A stretch of DNA of 45,460 nt from Ophiocordyceps camponoti-saundersi (nom. inval.) (lineage: Eukaryota > Ascomycota > Sordariomycetes > Hypocreales > Ophiocordycipitaceae): positions 1-45,460 of the forward strand of contig PDHQ01000277.1 in the NCBI GenBank assembly GCA_003339415.1. Direction: 5' to 3'. The notes below the pieces were generated by a model that did no database searches, was not told where the DNA came from, and worked only from the letters and a program-made list of their open reading frames with translations. Shown in pieces: positions 22,877-33,020 of this stretch. Position 1 is the first letter of the stretch. The number at the start of each line of letters is the position of its first letter. The position numbers were made by a program, and so were the translations under genes.

Positions 22877-23080
22877 AACTAAATAAGCTAATAGTAAAGG
22901 GATTAAATAAGCTAATTATAAGTATAAGAAATAAGCTTAATATAAAAGTTAATAAAGCCCTTATTTATTAATATATATATATATCTTTTAGGAATAACTA
23001 CCCTTTATTTAAGTAGTTAAGTAAGTATTAGTTATATAATTAAAATAATATAATCCTCTTTTTACCTTCCCCCTCTAGCT
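22877..23080 (+). repeat. Terminal repeat, copy 2
   Basis: Second copy of the roughly 200-bp repeat, same orientation as 8296-8494. It differs from copy 1 largely by transitions of the RIP type. It ends with CTAGCT 33 bp before the next retrotransposon. Confidence 0.75.
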
Positions 23081-23112
23081 ATCTATATAAGCTATATAGA
23101 TAAGTATTTAGG

Positions 23113-23362
23113 TATAAAGGTCCTACACTCCTTAATATTTATAAGAAGCTAACTTTATTAATATAAAATAACTTAAGAGGTTTTAAAGTATATATAATAT
23201 ATATACTTAAAGTTATAATCTATATATAGCCCGCGCTTATCCTACGCGCGGCGCTAACTAATTATATATATTTATATATACCCTACGCTTATTATACGCG
23301 CGGACTTAACTAAGCACCTCTTATATAACTTAGCTATTTAGGCATAGCCTAAATTCCTTATA
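23113..23362 (-). repeat. 3' LTR of the gypsy element
   Basis: 250 bp, matching 31512-31761 with differences mostly of the RIP type, in the same orientation. Preceded by the duplicated target TTAGG. Confidence 0.9.
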
Positions 23363-24568
23363 TATTCTGCTACTTTAGGAAAAAAAGTATTTCTAGCCGC
23401 GGTATATATATATATAAGGTATAAGTTAAAATACCCCTAATATAGAAAATTTTTCTTCCTCCTTTTTTCTTTTTTTTCTTAAGCTAGTTATATTATTTTT
23501 CTCGCTAAGTAATTATTCTTCTAAGCTTTACCTTTTATTATTCCGCTATTATATTCTTATAATTTTTATTATTATTATTATTATTATTTAAGTTTTTTAT
23601 ATTTATTAAGTTATTATCTTATTATTTTAATATATTATCTAATTAGCTATAATTATTATTTTATATAATAAGTAAATATATTATAAAAAGATATTTAGAT
23701 AATAAAAATATTATTATATTATAAGAGGTAAAATATTTATATACTCTTTATATTTAAAACCTTTATAATAGCTATAATATTAATTACTAATATAGTTATA
23801 AGGCGGCTTATAAAGCGTATAGATAGCGGCGAAAATAATACTTTTAAGAAAAATACCTCTTTATTATAAATTTACGCTTATAATAAGCTATCCGTAACTT
23901 ATAAATAATAATTAAGGAAAGATAAGTTATTACCTTACTCGCTTACCTTTATATTAAAAAAATTCTAAGCTAATATACTTAGCTTATACTAAAATTTCTT
24001 ATTTATATTAACTATTTATAAGTTATATTAGCTATTATTTATATTATATTACGCTTAGTAACTAATCTTTACGCCCCTTTTACGCTTAAATAATAATAAT
24101 CTTTTACGCTTATTTTTATTATTAATAATATAATTACTATACTCGCCTTATATATTTTAATTTATAATATATTCTTAATAATAATATAATATTAATAACA
24201 ATAATAATAATAAAGCGCCCTTATTATTAGCTTTAACTTTTTCGCCTTATAATATAAAGTATTTTTTTAATAGTAAAAGGAATAATAGCGATAAATTCTT
24301 AAATAATAGCGGGATAAGTAAGCTACTTAAATTATAAACTATTAAGCAGATATTAATATATAAAAGCGGGAGAATAAAAAAAAATAATATTTTTCACTAA
24401 ATAATTATAATATTAATTAGTTTATATAATATATTAAGCTTACCTACTATCTTATAATATATTACTTTTATTAATTTATATATAATATTTAGCTTTTAGT
24501 TACTTAACGCTTATATATATTACTTATCCTCCTTTTTTACTATATATTAATAAAATAAGTTTATATTA

Positions 24569-24598
24569 GCGCCCGCGCGTAGCGCGCGCGGCCCGGGA
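24569..24598. other. Surviving CpG-rich patch inside AT-rich DNA
   Basis: Thirty bases almost entirely of G and C, with many CG steps and dyad symmetry around GCGCGC, inside a gypsy relic that is otherwise mostly A/T. It has one TpA and no CpA, so CpA-directed RIP left it alone. Confidence 0.7.
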
Positions 24599-27231
24599 GT
24601 AAGATAAGTAAAACTCTTATTATTAATATTATAATAAATATTCTCTTAGCTTTAAAATACGCCCTCCCGCGCTTAAGAATATATTTATTATAAATCGATA
24701 TTAGCGCTAAGTTATAGCTAGCGCTATAATAGTTTTTTAAGTTAATTAAGTATAGTAAAAGATTTCGGGGAGAAGGCTAAGGAAATAAATATTAGCTTAA
24801 AGCTAATATAAAAAAAGAGAAGGAGTAAGTAAATAAAAAATAAAAATAAATAAAAAGCGGGAAAGTAATATTTTACTTATATAATAAAAAAAGAAAATTA
24901 CTTAAAAAGGATAATTAGCTATAAAAAGCGCTTAAATAAATATATAATTAAGTTTACTTAAAGCTATTATAAAAATATATATCTTTTTATATAAATTTAA
25001 AATAATTTAATATTATATAATATTTAAAGCTTTTAAATAGCTTTTAAGTTAAAATAATATAATTTTTTTATTTTATAAAAATAAGTTAATAAAGCGTTTT
25101 ACCTTATAAATACTAGCTTTTAATATTTTTTATAATAAGGATTTCCTTAACTTTATATTTATTAAGAGATAAGTTATTATAAAAAAAAATAAAAAAAGAG
25201 GTTTAGCTAAAAATTAGTAAATAATTAAAATAATAAAAAATCGCTAGTAATATATTTAATAAAGTTAATATAAAAAGTAAAATAAATATTAAATAATATA
25301 TTAAAAGTAATAGTAAATAACGTTAATATAGCTATTACCTTATATTTACTTTTAAAATAATTAAGCTTTTAAAACGGATAGTTAAACTATATATAAGTAA
25401 AGTTAAGCTATATAAAGTTATTAATTTAAAACTATTTTATAAGTTAATAAGATTTATTCGAAAAGTCTTATTACCGCTATTAAGCTTAAGTAATAAAAGC
25501 TTATATTAGTTTAACGTTATTATAAAGGAAATAAGTAAATATTATAGCTTAGCTTTTTAGGAAAAAGATAAGGGCAGCCGCCTCTATTAGCTAGTTAAGA
25601 AAGGTAATATTAAAATTATAAAATAAGCGGTTAAGACTAATATTTATTATAAATAAGTTTTAATTATTTAAAATAAACTAATAAGTAAGTAAATAATATA
25701 GCTAGTTAAACTATAAGAAAAAGATTATATAATAAAGAATAGCTTATATTTTTTAATTTATATATTTTATATTTTTATTAGTTTTAAAATAATATATTAT
25801 AAAAAGTAGCTTATTAACCTTAAAAAGATAGTAAAAAGTAAATTAAAAATAGCTTATTTAATTAAAACCGCGATTAGAAATTAACTTATAAGGGAAATTA
25901 TAAAACCGCTATTAATATTAAATAAAGCGCTTAATATATTACTTAATATTTATAAATATTATAACTTTAAGCTAAATATATTTAGATAAGTAATTTATAA
26001 TAATTATTAGGAAATAATGCTAAAACTTTAAAGCGGTAGGTAGCTTAGTTATAAAGTTTATAAAAAAAGTTATTTAAAACTATTTAAGAGGAGGTAATAG
26101 CTAAAGTAACTTTTAATAGCGCTAATAATTAAAATACTTTTTATAATAATAATAATTATAAATAAAATATACTATATCTATAAATATATTATCTTAGTAA
26201 AACTTATATTAAAGAAATATAAAAATAATATTCTTATTAAGGTATTTTATTATAAGGGAATTATAAGTTTATTAGATAAGTATTATAGTTAGGGGTTTTT
26301 ACTTAAGAACTTAAAGATAGCTTTAGAATTATAGCTATTTATAAGCTAAGATAAAATAGTTTATAACTTATTTATAAGTACCTGCTTATAATAGAAACTT
26401 CTAAGCGCTTAACTAAGCTATATAATAGTATATATAATAAAAAGGATTAGTATAAAAAGCCTCTAATTAAAAGTCTTATAAGGTTTTATTATAAAAAAAA
26501 GCTAGGAAATCCTAAGAAATATAGTTATAAGGAACTAAGATAAAGCTAGGCTAAATTAAACTAGCTATAACTTAAAAAAGTAAATAAATATAAGCTATAT
26601 AATCTAACTAAAGCGCTCCTCTATCTTATAATAATCTTATTCTTACTAGGAGAGCGTATTAAGCTATAACGCTTACGCGCTAAGATAATATTAAAAGCGG
26701 AAATTAAAAAAAATAAGTATCTTAGCCTAACGCGCTTAATATTCTATTATAGCTTTAAGCGTAGTAAAATATTCTAAGGCCTTATAATTAATAAAAATAA
26801 AAAATAGCTAGGTAACTTTATATAATTTAGTAAATTACGCTTTAAGGTAAAAAATAATAATAAAAAGTTTTTTATTATAAATTATATAATTCTATTTTAT
26901 AAGTAAAAGTTTCTTAAAGTAATATATAATAAGCTAAAAGATATAGTTTAAGCTAAACTAAGAAAAGCACCTACTAATTACCTTATTAGAATAGTTAGCT
27001 TAAATAATAATATTATAATTTAGATTTTACTAAGTAAAGATAAAAGTAAAGATAAATATAAACTTAAGTATATTAAAAATAAGCTAATATTTATTAATCT
27101 AATAAAAAAGCGCGCTATATTTTATAAGCTTAACTAAAAAAGCTATAAGGTTTAAAAAATAAAGTATAAAATTATAATAAAAATTAGCAAACTTAAGAAA
27201 ATTATATATATTTTAAATATAAGTTAGCGCC

Positions 27232-29007
27232 TATAAAAGATTAGTTTATAACTAATTATAGCTAGATAGGGGGGATTATAGCGGATATATTTAGGTCTTC
27301 CCGATAGCGCTTAGTTATCGCGCGGGGTATATAGCTAGCTTAGGAGGGGGGCTTCTCTCCCCTCTCCTTCCTCTTTTTAATAGCTTTAATTATAACTTTA
27401 CTTTAGCTTACTTTTATAGTTACTTTAGTAAGACCTTTATATTAATTAAAGCTCCTCTTACCGCTAACTGAACGTAAAAGTAAGATTTTAGTATAAAACG
27501 CTATTAAATTTTACCTATATTAAAGCTACTTTTAGCTTATTTTAGCCTAGACTCTTAGCTAGCTGCTATATATATTAAATTTATAATTTATAGAGCTATA
27601 ATTAAGGAGCCTAAGTCCTAATTTTATTATATTTTTTCTTATCTTAGTATTTTTTAGTAAATATTCCTTCTATATATTATTATAGCTATAGATTTTTTTT
27701 ACTAGCTTAAAGCCTTTTTAGCGTATATCTCTAAGCTTCTCGGGGAGAGTTATAAAAAGCGCTAAGTAAATTTTTCCTTAGTTAGAATATATTAGAGGCT
27801 ATTAAAGCCCCTTAGAGAATATATTATAAAATAGGAATATACTTTTTTTAAAGCTAGACTATTATATTAGTTTAATTACGCTAAGATTATTTTACTTTTA
27901 TCTAAGCTATATAAAAAGCTATAAAAGCGCTTAGATTATAAAAACTAGCTTATAATATACGCGGTTTTCGCTAGCTTTCTCCGAGGCTTTAATAAAGTAT
28001 TTAGTTCCGGGAATATTCCTAACGCGCTAGTTAATTTACCGCCCCCCCTTTCTATTAACTTAATAAATATTACGTTTATATAATCTTATTTTAATATTAT
28101 TAAGCGCTAGCGTTATTATTAGTATAATTAAATTAGTTATTTTAAGCGTAACTATTTAAAATTTTATAAGTAAATAAGGATATTAAAATTAGGGCTTTTT
28201 ATAAGCGGAGTAAAGTAATTAGAGGTAGATTTAGAGTATTTTAATTAAGAGGATAATAAGTAAGGACGGATAAATATACGCTAAATATTATAGCTTAGGT
28301 AATTTCTAGCTTTATTATATTACCTTATATAAAAATAGTCCGTATATAGCTTAAGCGCGTAGATTTATTAATAAATATATATTATAATTATATTACGCTT
28401 TAGCTTATAAATTAGCGCTAGTAATATATAATAATAAATATATAGCTAGCTTTATTATTTATTATAATTAGGGTATTTTCTAAGCTTCCTATAACTAATA
28501 TAATATTATTTAGTTTTATATACTAGCTATATAAGTAAGTTTTTATTATTAGTATATAAGTTTATTAATTCTTACCTTAAGTATAACTACGATTCTAAGC
28601 TTATTAGAATCTTTCTTATAAAAATTAAAGTTTAATTCCTCGGGCTATAAAGAAGCCTTTCCGCCCTCTTATCCTTATCTTTACGGAGGCTATTAGGCTA
28701 TTAGCTAGGGATTATATAAAGTGCCTTACTAGCGTAGTAATACGTAACTTTTCTATCCTACGCTCTTACCTCCTTAGCTAGCTTAAAAAGGGGGCTATAT
28801 AAGGGATTAGTTTATAACTAATCGTAGCTAGATAGGGGGGATTATAGCGGATATATTTAGGTCTTCCTAATAGCGCTTAGTTATCGCGCGGGGTATATAG
28901 CTAGCTTAGGAGGGGGGCTTCTCTCCCCTCTCCTTCCTCTCTTCGATAGCTTTAATTATAACTCTACTTTAGCTTACTTCTATAGTCGCCTTAGTGAGAC
29001 CTTTATA
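27232..29007 (+). mobile_element. 1.78-kb compact LTR element, copy 3, nested in gypsy
   Basis: LTRs of 210 bp at 27232-27441 and 28798-29007, both in direct orientation, flanked by a perfect 5-bp duplication GCGCC (27227-27231 and 29008-29012). A purine tract AAAAAGGGGG (28785-28794) ends three bases before the right LTR, placing the 3' end there and the sense strand as plus. It interrupts the gypsy element just downstream of its reverse transcriptase. The interior (1,356 bp) holds no reverse transcriptase, protease or integrase motif. Confidence 0.9.
27481..28500 (+). pseudogene. Possible decayed reading frame of the compact LTR element
   Basis: In one plus-strand frame the interior of copy 3 reads as a continuous, charged, protein-like sequence of roughly 340 codons whose stops are all TAA or TAG, the products expected from Gln or Trp codons under RIP. 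A run of 40 codons (27,961-28,080) has no stop and includes GNIPNALVNLPPPL; another stretch reads GESYKKR. No start codon is visible, but RIP turns ATG into ATA. I do not recognise the protein; it is not gag, protease, polymerase or integrase as far as I can tell. The same interior occurs on the minus strand in copies 1 and 2. The frame may be chance. Confidence 0.35.
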
Positions 29008-29099
29008 GCGCCTCTTATTTTAAAATTACGGAGACTTTAGTAAAATCTAGCTATACTTTTTTACTAATATAAATAATAAACTTTAAATACTTAACTTTA

Positions 29100-29620
29100 T
29101 AAATAGTAAAATCGTATTTATTAAAGTTAAGAAAAAGCTTAGCTTAATAAAGATATAAAAGTATAATATATATTTTATACTAATAATTAGAATAAGAACC
29201 TCCTAAATAAATAAGAATATTATCTAAATATATTATAATAAAATCTTTTAAAAAGTTACTAAGAGTTATATTAATATAATATTAAAATATAGTAAGTATA
29301 CTTATAAGGCTAAAAAAGTAAATAAGGTATTTAAATAAATTAAACTAAGTATAAAAAGCTATAAGGTATTCCTCGCCTTTTATAATATAAAGCTTATAAA
29401 AGGTAATATAAATATTAAGTTTTATAAACTAATAAATATTAGAAAAGCTATAAAATATCTTTTTAATAAATAAAAAAGGATAATAATTTTACTTTATTAT
29501 TTTATTTAAAGCGTAATAGTTAATATAAAAGCGCTACCCGCCTCTTAGCTTTTTTATAAGTAAGATAGGGGCGGTTATAATTAATAAGCTAGCGCGGATC
29601 TACTTTTTATCTATTAAGTT
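29100..29620 (-). pseudogene. Ty3/gypsy reverse transcriptase relic
   Basis: In one minus-strand frame: KKLRGG, a segment matching the family's L-R-x-C-V-D-Y-R-x-L-N motif (here with Y-A-L-N), YYPF, a region equivalent to FTKLD, then the catalytic-site equivalent YLDNILIY at about 29,210-29,230 (YLDD in active enzymes), followed by LFLNFNKYDF and VKYL. The order and spacing are those of gypsy reverse transcriptases. The D-to-N change at the active site and the stops fit G-to-A and C-to-T decay. The 3' end is cut by nested copy 3 at 29,007. Confidence 0.85.
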
Positions 29621-31511
29621 AATAATTTATTTTTAAACCTTAAAGAGATATTTATAAGGTATATTATAAAGTAAGCCTTAAGGTAAAAGGGTTAAGAAGC
29701 TATTAAGTTTCTAGCGAAATTAGATATAATAATTATAATTATTATAATAAGGGGGTAATATATTTACCTTCTCCTTATTAAAAAAGTTTATAAAATCTAA
29801 TATCTTAGAAAGTAAAAAGAGGCTTATAATTAAAGTAAAAATCTTAATATATAAAATATAAGAAATATTTTATAAGCTAATAATAAGGAATTAGTAACTA
29901 ATACGCTATTAAGATTCATAGTAAATAAAGGCTATAAAAATAAAGCTAAGGATAGCTATAATAAAGTAAATAACTTACTAAAATTTAAAATATAAGATAA
30001 CTAATTTACTAATAAAATAAATTACTATTTCTTACTTATTAAAATATAATAAAATATTATTATACGCTATTTAAAATAAGCTAAAAATTAAGTTTTAAAT
30101 AAAGCTTAAGATTATATATATTATTATAAGTAATTATTAGCTATTAATATTAGCTATAAAGCGGATAAAGTAATAGATAAATAAGTATAGCTTAAAATAT
30201 ATATATTATTAGTAATATATTTATATAATAATATAAATTACTTATAAATAAAAAAAGGGAATTCGCTTAAGCTAATAGCGCTATATAAAAAATTTACTTA
30301 TAATAGCGTAATAATTATAGCTATTATTTACTTATATAATAACGAAAAAAATAAAATTTATAAATATAAAAAGAAAAAAAAGAGGTAAGTTTATATTCTA
30401 ACTAATATTTATAAAATAATTATCTAATATTTTATAAGTAATATTATTATAAGAGTCCTCCCCTTATAGGAGATTTAGTATAGGGGGGATTTATTTCCTT
30501 AGTCTAAGGCGGGGTTCTCTTTCTTTTTTATAATATCTATAAAGCGGACCGAAAAGGCTAGTAAGAGAGGATTAAGCTTATACTCGCGCGAAAAATAGCT
30601 AATATTATTATAATAAAAATAATAGCCCTTAGCGCGCCGCTTTATAATCTTATCGCTATTAGCCTTAGTTACTTAATAATAGGTTTTATTATTATAGCTA
30701 TTTTAGCCTTAAAAAGGGGAATTATTATATTTATTAGAGCGCGGCTAAATATTAGTCTAATATATATTAATTATTAAAATATCCTAAGATAGCTTAGAAG
30801 CGGAAGGTAAGGGTATTTAGCTTTTATTTTTAAAGCGGAATAACTTAATATTTATAATAATAGCGTAAATTTTAATAATAGTAATAATATACTTAGTTAG
30901 GGGAATATTATACTTTATATAATATTAGTAAAAAGCTAAGGTAAAGGTATAATAAAAGTATATAATTTAATTTTTATTAGCTTATTTAGTATTATTTACT
31001 AAAGTAAGCTTAGCTTTAAAATAAATAAGGAAATTAGAGAAAAACTTAAAAATATTTTATATAAGGTATTTAAGCTTTATTATAGCTATTTAATATTAGT
31101 ATAAATTAGTAAATATAATATTAAAATAACTTAAGAAATAATTAAAGTTATATTTATACTTAGTATTTTACTTAAAAAATAAAGCTACTTTAGCTTAGAT
31201 TATAAAAGATAAATATTAATATAAAAATACTTATTAGTTATAAGTAATACCGATAAAAGCTTAGTTTACTTATAGCTTATAAAATATAAGAGAGCGCTAT
31301 ATTAAAAAAAGGTCCTTATCGCTATTAAATAGTAAGCTAAGAGGTAATAGCTTATAATAAAGTTATAATTACTATTACTTAAAAAGCTATATAAATTAGT
31401 ACTATTAGTATATAAGGCTTTAAAGCTTTATAATAATAGCTTATTACTCTAAAAGCTAAGCGATAATAGCTTATTAAATATTAAGGTTATTTATAGTTTA
31501 AGTTATTTTAT

Positions 31512-31761
31512 TATAAAAGTCCTATATTTCTTAATATTTATAAGAAGCTAACTTTATTAATATAGAATAACTTAAGAGGTTTTAAAGTATATATAGTATA
31601 TATACTTAAGGTTATAGTCCGTATATAGCCCGCGCTTATCCTACGCGTAGCGTTAACTAATCGTATATATTTATATATACCTCGCGCCCGTTATATACGC
31701 GGACTTAACTAAGCACCCCTTACGTAACTTAGCTATTTAGGCGCAGCCCGAATCCTTTATA
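31512..31761 (-). repeat. 5' LTR of the gypsy element
   Basis: 250 bp, direct repeat of 23113-23362. Followed by TTAGG, the second copy of the target duplication. Its outer part retains a few CA and TG steps, marking the start of a less mutated zone. Confidence 0.9.
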
Positions 31762-32540
31762 TTAGGTAGTATCTGCTTACCTAGCCTCTAATAGCAGGCA
31801 TAGATTATATGCCTTATTTTAGTCACACTTAAGTAATATATAAACTTAGTTATAAACAGATAGCTTAGAGCCTTTCTAGATTTTATATAATTAACCGAGC
31901 TTTGCTACTTATATATAGGTCCCTTTTATTTTACTTCTTTTATAATAACTTAAAGCTATACTTAAGTGTTAGGTAACGCAGCTATTTATTTACCTCTTAG
32001 ATATATATATATATATATGCTTAGGAGGTACCTAGTTAATAACTAACTAATTAAAAAGCTTATATTTACTTTTTATAATATTATTAGTAAAAGCTTTTAC
32101 TTATAAAGTTTTATAAACTAATTATAAAGTTTATATTTTCTTTAAAAATATATAATTAAATAATAAGTAAGTTTTATAAATTTTTATATTTTAAAATTTT
32201 AAAGTTTTCTAAGTATAGTTTATAAATATTAAATAGTTTTAATATAAAAGTAAGTAAATAAACTTAAAGTTAGTTAAATAAAAAGTATTTACCTATATAT
32301 TTACTACTTTTTAAATATTAATATTAAATTAATATACTTAAAATAAAAGTAGCTTATAAAGTGCTTTAGCGTATAAGCTTACTAAGCTAGGACTTTTATA
32401 AAGTAGCTTCCTTTATAATCCTCTCCCTGCTATACTAATATAATAATTTAAAGCTAAGGAAGGTGAAACTCGCACCTTAACTTCCGAAACAAGGTAGGGG
32501 TTAATAGCAAGCTGTTACTAAATACTAGGCACCTACCTAA
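31762..32540. other. Less mutated intervening sequence without a gene
   Basis: About 780 bp between the gypsy 5' LTR and the reversed repeat. It retains more CA and TG than its surroundings, especially 31,770-32,000 and after 32,440, and holds a short AT microsatellite near 32,002-32,018. No coding region or RNA gene recognised. It continues the pre-insertion sequence left of 23,113, so it belongs to the DNA the gypsy element jumped into. Confidence 0.5.
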
Positions 32541-33020
32541 AGCTGGAGGGGGAAGGTTAAAAGAGGATTATATTATTCCAATTATGTGACTAATACTTAC
32601 TTAACTGCCTAAATAAGGGGTAGTTATTCCTAAAGGAGATATATATATATTAATAAATAAGGGCCTTATTAATCTTCGTATTAAGCTTATTTCTCATACT
32701 TATAATTAGCTTATCTAGCTAATAACTAAGATAGGGGGGGGTTACTCTATATAATATTAGTTACTATAGCCGCCGCGCTACTAATAAGTATAATTAATAT
32801 ACGATAATAAATCCGAGACCTTAAAGTATTACTAAAAGCTTTACTTCTACCCCTTTTCTATTTAACTTACTTAACTTACTTTAGTAAACTTCCTTCTATA
32901 AGATCTAATAAGAAGGCACCCTTTAATTCTTACCTTAATTAGAAGCGAGAGACTATAAGTCCTGCCTTGTTAACTGCACTAACTCTTACTTTAGGACAAG
33001 TTAAGATAAGGACTTTTAAG
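32541..33020 (-). mobile_element. Partial, weakly mutated copy of the right end of the 8296-23080 element
   Basis: 32541-32720 matches the terminal repeat (reverse orientation, with an internal gap of about 20 bp) and 32721 to about 33,020 matches 22,590-22,876 reversed. Where the two differ, this copy usually has CA, TG or a plain C or G and the other has TA or A/T. It is therefore the better guide to the ancestral sequence. Only the end of the element is present as far as I can align. Confidence 0.7.

Larger units (their letters stand above)
8296..23080. mobile_element. Large decayed retroelement or composite bounded by about 200-bp direct repeats
   Basis: Direct repeats at 8296-8494 and 22877-23080 bracket 14.8 kb; without two nested 1.78-kb elements about 11.2 kb remains. 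The repeats begin AGCTAGAT (or its RIP product AACTAAAT) and end CTAGCT or TTAGCT, a short inverted terminus. A minus-strand integrase-like relic lies near 13,100-13,320, which suggests an LTR retrotransposon read right to left. No matching target-site duplication is seen, and the net length is large, so this may be two or more insertions rather than one element. The remaining interior is too degraded to assign domains. Confidence 0.45.
23113..31761 (-). mobile_element. Ty3/gypsy LTR retrotransposon, full length but RIP-dead
   Basis: Two direct 250-bp LTRs (23113-23362 and 31512-31761) with ends TATAAARG...CCTTTATA, as expected for TGTAAARG...CCTTTACA after RIP. The target-site duplication is perfect: TTAGG at 23108-23112 and 31762-31766. 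The reverse transcriptase (29,100-29,620) lies on the minus strand, so the element reads right to left. It was later hit by the nested copy 3 (27232-29007); without it the element is about 6.9 kb, a normal length for the family. Gag should lie at 29,700-31,500 and RNase H plus integrase at 23,400-27,200, but both stretches are too decayed for me to place domains. Confidence 0.9.

Noticed and set aside
25850..27100. Possible plus-strand coding sequence in the left half of the gypsy element
   Set aside because: A loose reading looked protein-like, but strict in-frame translation gave too many stops and no motif; the element's sense strand is minus.
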